A stretch of DNA of 64,000 nucleotides from Luteolibacter algae. Lineage in GTDB: Bacteria > Verrucomicrobiota > Verrucomicrobiia > Verrucomicrobiales > Akkermansiaceae. The stretch's first letter is position 1. Every line of letters starts with the position of its first letter. The position numbers and the translations under genes are program-made. Shown here one piece after another: positions 60,365 through 64,000 of this stretch. A model generated the notes under the pieces. The model was not told the origin of the DNA. It saw only the letters and a program-made list of their open reading frames with translations, and searched no databases. The stretch spans positions 248,001-312,000 of the forward strand of contig NZ_JBHUIT010000031.1 in assembly GCF_042683045.1 (NCBI RefSeq). The letters run 5' to 3'.

Positions 60365-62707
60365 ATGACTAAAATATTACAACTTCCGCTGATGTTAGCT
60401 GGCGTGCTCAGCTGCATGCCGCTGGCAGCTCAGAACGATTCCAAACCAGCTGAAAAAGAATGGCTGGAGCTGAAAGGTAAAGTGGCTGAAAAAGAGAAGC
60501 GGCTCCTCGCTCTGATCAAACAGGCGGAAGAAAAAGGTCTCAATACGGACTACGCATCCGTTTCCAGGACGGTTCTCTCAACCTTCCAAAAAGCTGCGGA
60601 GTTCGATTTTCAAAACTTGGAAGAAGTCCGCAAGATATTTCAAACCTACGGCTACTATTCAAAAATCGACCCTGCCGAAACGGAGAACCTCCCCGTGTAT
60701 GAGATGACGGATTGCCTGACCGTTGCGGATTTTGCGATTGCCGAGCTAGAACAGCAATTGCAGGGGGCCCTCAGCCTCGAAGCACCTGTGGATTTCTCGA
60801 AGGGTGGCATGACATTGGAAGACGCCTACTACCGGAAGGATGGAAGAATTGTTTTTCCGAGCACGATAACGTGGATGGGGGATAGCGAGGAAATGCTTGA
60901 GGCATTCGGGAGAATGGGCGGAGGATACTATGGGATCAGTTTTCTGGGAAAGGATGGGAAAGTCTCCAAAGGACGGAAAGATGCGGTATATCGACGGGCA
61001 AAAGAAGAGACAGCTAAGAATATGGCTCCTGCAGACTATTTCATCGGGCATCATGCTGCAGGTTGGATGGAGGAAGCACATCCGGAAATCCTGGATGGAG
61101 CCCGGCACTTCACCAAATATGATATCGATAATCCCTTCATTCGGGAAAGTCTCGATCAGCTTTTTTCGCAAATGCTGCCAGGTTGGTCACAAGCTTTCGG
61201 CAATGTCCCCAAAATGCATTTGCTGGCAAACGAGCCGAATTTCTCGACCCAACAGGGCGGATGGCTGGCAAAGAACGGAGTATCCGGCATAACGATGGCG
61301 AAGTATCGGCAATGGATTGTTCAGAAATACAAAACGCTTGCCGCGCTCAATGAATCCCATGGCACCGAATATACCTCATACGATCAGGTGCATGTGGAAT
61401 TGCCCATTGATAAAACGCTTAGAGGAACGGCAGTCTGGTATGACTGGTGCCGCTTCAATATGGATCGGGTAAATGAGTGGTTCACGTTTTTGAAAAAGCG
61501 TGTCCACGCATATGATCCCGAGAAATCTCCAGTGACGATCAAGATGCTCGGATACATTCTGGGAGATGAAGATAGGGATGACGGAATGGATATGGAATAT
61601 CTCACCCGTCTTCAGGAAATCGTAGGTGCCGATCTCCGGGTCACCCCACGGGGAGCACAATTTTTCGGGAAAAACGAGGTTGGGAACGATCCCGAAAAAG
61701 GTTGGCAGGCTTATTACGATTACGAGTGGCAGGAGCAATCCATGTATTTGGATTTCTCGAAGTCTCTGTGTCCCGATCGGCCTTTCTACGATTCGGAATG
61801 GCATGGCTTGAGCTCTGTCAGTTGGCGACATTTTGATCTCAAGCGGGAGTATGTCCGCTCGTCGCTCTGGCTTGCTTTCACTCATGGTATGGGCGCGATC
61901 AATCCTTGGCTTTGGGGAAGGTCTGAAGATGGAGCGCTGGGCTCCAATGCGGATCACATCGGTGAGCTATCCACACAACCTATCGCGCTTGATGCCTATG
62001 GACGAGTGATGAAGGAATTGAATGCCCATTCAGAGCATGTCGCGGGAGCAGTGCCGGATCTGCGGAAAGTGATGATTTATTATTGCGAGGAATCAGCTAT
62101 CCAGACCGGTGAGTATATCGCTGGAGTGAAAGCGGTCTACGAGGCACTGAAGCTATTGAATGTTCCCGTAGGCTTCGCGACTCCTTCGATGCTCAGTGAG
62201 CTGAATCTGGAGAAACAAACTCTGTTGATCACGCCCACTCCATTTATCACGGACAAGAACCTCAAGGGGCTGGGCGCATTCATCGAAGGGGGTGGTAGAG
62301 TAATGACTGTGGGGCCGGAGAGAAGCTTTGTGAAAAATGAATTGGGAAAGGAGCGCGGCGAGAAAACAACGTTAGACACCGTGCGGTCCTTCGCTGAAAG
62401 CACAATAGACGGATATTGCTCGACGTTCCGGAAAGAGATGGATGCTGACCTGTTCTCGATGTCTTGTGAGGTGCGGATCACGGATGCGGACGGCAAACCC
62501 GCCTACGGTGTCATCATTACGCAACATCCTAATGAGGAAACGGGAGTTGTATCCATCACGCTGAATAATGTGAGCCGTTTTGAGCGCATTGTTGAATTGG
62601 GTGATGGGAATTCTCCCGTGAAAGTGACGGATCTCATTAGCGGTAAAGAAGTTTCCCCCGAGATCATCCTGAAGCCTTGCGATGTCCGGTTGCTGACGGC
62701 GGAATGA
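60365..62707 (+). CDS. Clan GH-A glycoside hydrolase, GH42-like
   Basis: 780 residues from ATG 60365. The signal sequence ends in Cys after VLS and may be a lipobox. After a helical N-terminal region comes a TIM-barrel with the acid/base motif HLLANEPNF (Glu290) and a nucleophile motif YDSEWHG (Glu478), then a flavodoxin-like and a beta-sandwich part as in GH42 beta-galactosidases. Families near GH42 also include carrageenan-active enzymes. With the sulfatases and the GH110-like gene it should act on sulfated galactan fragments. Exact family needs comparison. Confidence 0.7.
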   Translation: MTKILQLPLMLAGVLSCMPLAAQNDSKPAEKEWLELKGKVAEKEKRLLALIKQAEEKGLNTDYASVSRTVLSTFQKAAEFDFQNLEEVRKIFQTYGYYSKIDPAETENLPVYEMTDCLTVADFAIAELEQQLQGALSLEAPVDFSKGGMTLEDAYYRKDGRIVFPSTITWMGDSEEMLEAFGRMGGGYYGISFLGKDGKVSKGRKDAVYRRAKEETAKNMAPADYFIGHHAAGWMEEAHPEILDGARHFTKYDIDNPFIRESLDQLFSQMLPGWSQAFGNVPKMHLLANEPNFSTQQGGWLAKNGVSGITMAKYRQWIVQKYKTLAALNESHGTEYTSYDQVHVELPIDKTLRGTAVWYDWCRFNMDRVNEWFTFLKKRVHAYDPEKSPVTIKMLGYILGDEDRDDGMDMEYLTRLQEIVGADLRVTPRGAQFFGKNEVGNDPEKGWQAYYDYEWQEQSMYLDFSKSLCPDRPFYDSEWHGLSSVSWRHFDLKREYVRSSLWLAFTHGMGAINPWLWGRSEDGALGSNADHIGELSTQPIALDAYGRVMKELNAHSEHVAGAVPDLRKVMIYYCEESAIQTGEYIAGVKAVYEALKLLNVPVGFATPSMLSELNLEKQTLLITPTPFITDKNLKGLGAFIEGGGRVMTVGPERSFVKNELGKERGEKTTLDTVRSFAESTIDGYCSTFRKEMDADLFSMSCEVRITDADGKPAYGVIITQHPNEETGVVSITLNNVSRFERIVELGDGNSPVKVTDLISGKEVSPEIILKPCDVRLLTAE

Positions 62708-62821
62708 GGCGCTCCGCCGGGTTAGGCTCGTTCCATCGGTTGATTCCATCGTAGATCTTCAGGAGATTCGGGAAGCGCTCTTCTGGAGATCAACCTTTGT
62801 TCATCTGTAAGGTAGGAAGGC

Positions 62822-62859
62822 AAAAAAAAGAGGCTCATCCACGTTAGATGGAGAGCCTC
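62822..62859 (-). terminator. Terminator of the GH110-like gene
   Basis: Stem GAGGCTC/GAGCCTC with an inner CCAT/ATGG pairing (62830-62859); on the reverse strand eight T follow. Located 24 bp after the stop of the gene. Confidence 0.75.
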
Positions 62860-62883
62860 ATAGTTCAGGTGAAAGGGAAAATG

Positions 62884-64000
62884 CTATTTGCTTGGTGCTG
62901 GCTGATTTGCTTTCTCCTGCTGCAGGTTTTCGTTCTGCTCGATGGTGACGTTCTCCGTATCACCGGAGATCCGGATCGTGCCGCTTTCTCCAAAGCCAAT
63001 AAACTTGTTCCCCTTGATGGTGACCTTATCACTGTAGTGGAGATCGATGCTCGGGAAGTCCCGGGCAGCTGGATAATCGCTACTAAGTTCGATGGTATTA
63101 TCGGAAATATTCAAGCCTTCCACCGAGTTTGAGTAGGCGATAAGCCCGTTGAAGCTTTTGATGCTGTTCCCGGTGAAGTTGATATTTCTATGGTAGCGGC
63201 CATCACCGAACCTCTGCTCGTCATTGAGGAGTGGGGATGCGTAAAGGGGATAGCGGTCAGCCCCTTCGTAGCCGATGTTCACAAAAGTATTGTTGGCGAT
63301 AGTCACGTCCTCGACCGCACCGGACTCATACCAGACATTGTTATCACCTTCGATGAGGATGCCGTGCATCTGCGAAGAAAAGTAGTTTTCTGTAACGGTG
63401 ACTTTGCCTTTCGTGGTGATCAGAGCGGAACGTGCGCGATTTTCACGAATGACGTTGTGAGTCATTACAAGATCCGGATACCAGGTCATATTTTCCATGG
63501 AGAGCGGACCCTGGGGAATCTCCGCGGGCACATTTTCCAAGGTAACCATGAAATGCTTTTCATTGATCGGCCGGACGCTTTCGACTGTGCCTTCAAACAG
63601 CGGGAGAACGGTTGAGCGATCCATGACCATAATTTTATCACCCGCTTCCGCGAAGGTCAGACCCCATTGTTGGAAATGGCTGATCGTGCATAGGAAGTTC
63701 TTTTGTCCGAGGTATTCATCGATAATGACATACGCTCCATGGACGTTGATACCATCATCGAGCATGTGCTCGAAAAGGCAGTGCTCCAGCTCGATAGTTC
63801 CTTTGCAGCCAATGAAGTGTGTGGCGTCGGCGCGGGTGGAGATGAGACGCTTGTCGGTAGAAGTGACGACCATATGATCGAGTTTCAGGTTTTCACAGCG
63901 CTCGGCGATGAGGCCCATACCGCCCGCTGCATAAACAGTGACATTATCGATGATGATGTCTTTCGAATCGGAGGCGTGAATGGCGGGAGCAAGACGGCTG
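62884..64000 (-). CDS. GH110-like alpha-1,3-galactosidase, C-terminal part (start beyond window)
   Basis: The frame is open to the right edge, so at least 371 residues are present. Repeated short beta-strand turns (VTIANNTFVNIGYEG, NINFTGNSIKSFNG, LNISDNTIELSSD, VTIKGNKFIGF) form a right-handed parallel beta-helix. The segment ADATHFIGCKGTIELEHCLF followed by HMLDDGINVHG is characteristic of GH110 exo-alpha-1,3-galactosidases, which remove terminal galactose from blood-group or carrageenan-type chains. Convergent with the GH42-like gene, which supports a shared pathway. No signal peptide can be judged because the start is missing. Confidence 0.78.
   Translation of the reverse strand, partial: SRLAPAIHASDSKDIIIDNVTVYAAGGMGLIAERCENLKLDHMVVTSTDKRLISTRADATHFIGCKGTIELEHCLFEHMLDDGINVHGAYVIIDEYLGQKNFLCTISHFQQWGLTFAEAGDKIMVMDRSTVLPLFEGTVESVRPINEKHFMVTLENVPAEIPQGPLSMENMTWYPDLVMTHNVIRENRARSALITTKGKVTVTENYFSSQMHGILIEGDNNVWYESGAVEDVTIANNTFVNIGYEGADRYPLYASPLLNDEQRFGDGRYHRNINFTGNSIKSFNGLIAYSNSVEGLNISDNTIELSSDYPAARDFPSIDLHYSDKVTIKGNKFIGFGESGTIRISGDTENVTIEQNENLQQEKANQPAPSK

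Noticed and set aside
1..64000. CRISPR array or rRNA operon
   Set aside because: No regularly spaced repeats and no rRNA-like sequence were found on reading the window.

Overview
The window looks like part of a marine Verrucomicrobiota chromosome. This is inferred from gene content: two secreted sulfatases, a PhoD-type phosphatase, a GH42-like and a GH110-like glycosidase suited to sulfated galactans, a bacterial SET-domain protein beside dnaG, and large secreted beta-helix and YD-repeat proteins. No rRNA gene and no CRISPR array was seen.

Layout. (1) 1-9.5 kb is host DNA: a truncated aldo/keto reductase, a persulfide-dioxygenase/rhodanese fusion, a CAAX-type M48 protease with a small membrane protein, HrpB helicase, an HlyD-like adaptor and a secreted Lon-type (S16) peptidase. 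(2) 9.6-44.6 kb is a ~35-kb integrated mobilizable element inserted at the 3' end of tRNA-Ser(GGA). It carries a RepC-like replication initiator, a type IV coupling protein, MobC and a MobA-type relaxase, but no visible type IV secretion apparatus. It also has ArdA antirestriction, a RelE/ParE-type toxin-antitoxin pair, a sigma factor, a HEPN protein, a GHKL-ATPase/nuclease-like fusion and a secreted YD-repeat operon. (3) 44.8-54.4 kb is host housekeeping: argC, tRNA-Pro, trmL, a pseudokinase, a DUF1287 protein, a PBP1-like glycosyltransferase, a SET protein and dnaG. (4) 54.6-64 kb is a polysaccharide-use cluster that runs off the right edge.

Two things stand out. First, the large serine recombinase that probably integrated the element appears to be cut in two by its own attachment site. 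Its N-terminal 559 codons lie at the right end and an in-frame C-terminal DNA-binding segment lies at the left end. Both meet the host at the 8-bp core AATGGCGG, so circularization would restore a 710-residue protein, while integration swaps the tail for antisense tRNA-Ser sequence. Second, the element holds two paralogous catalytic-domain-only tyrosine recombinases (194 and 189 aa). Each sits alone in a ~0.7-kb module bounded by inverted 27-bp palindromic sites whose sequence is specific to that module. One site pair is a perfect inverted match and the other has diverged. They resemble dif/pdif sites, but each module carries its own recombinase.

Further points of interest are an AT-rich exchangeable tip on the YD-repeat protein, translationally coupled to a tiny membrane protein (toxin/immunity layout), and a pair of RNA leaders with a conserved loop and a covarying stem. 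All assignments come from reading motifs and layout; no database search was run.
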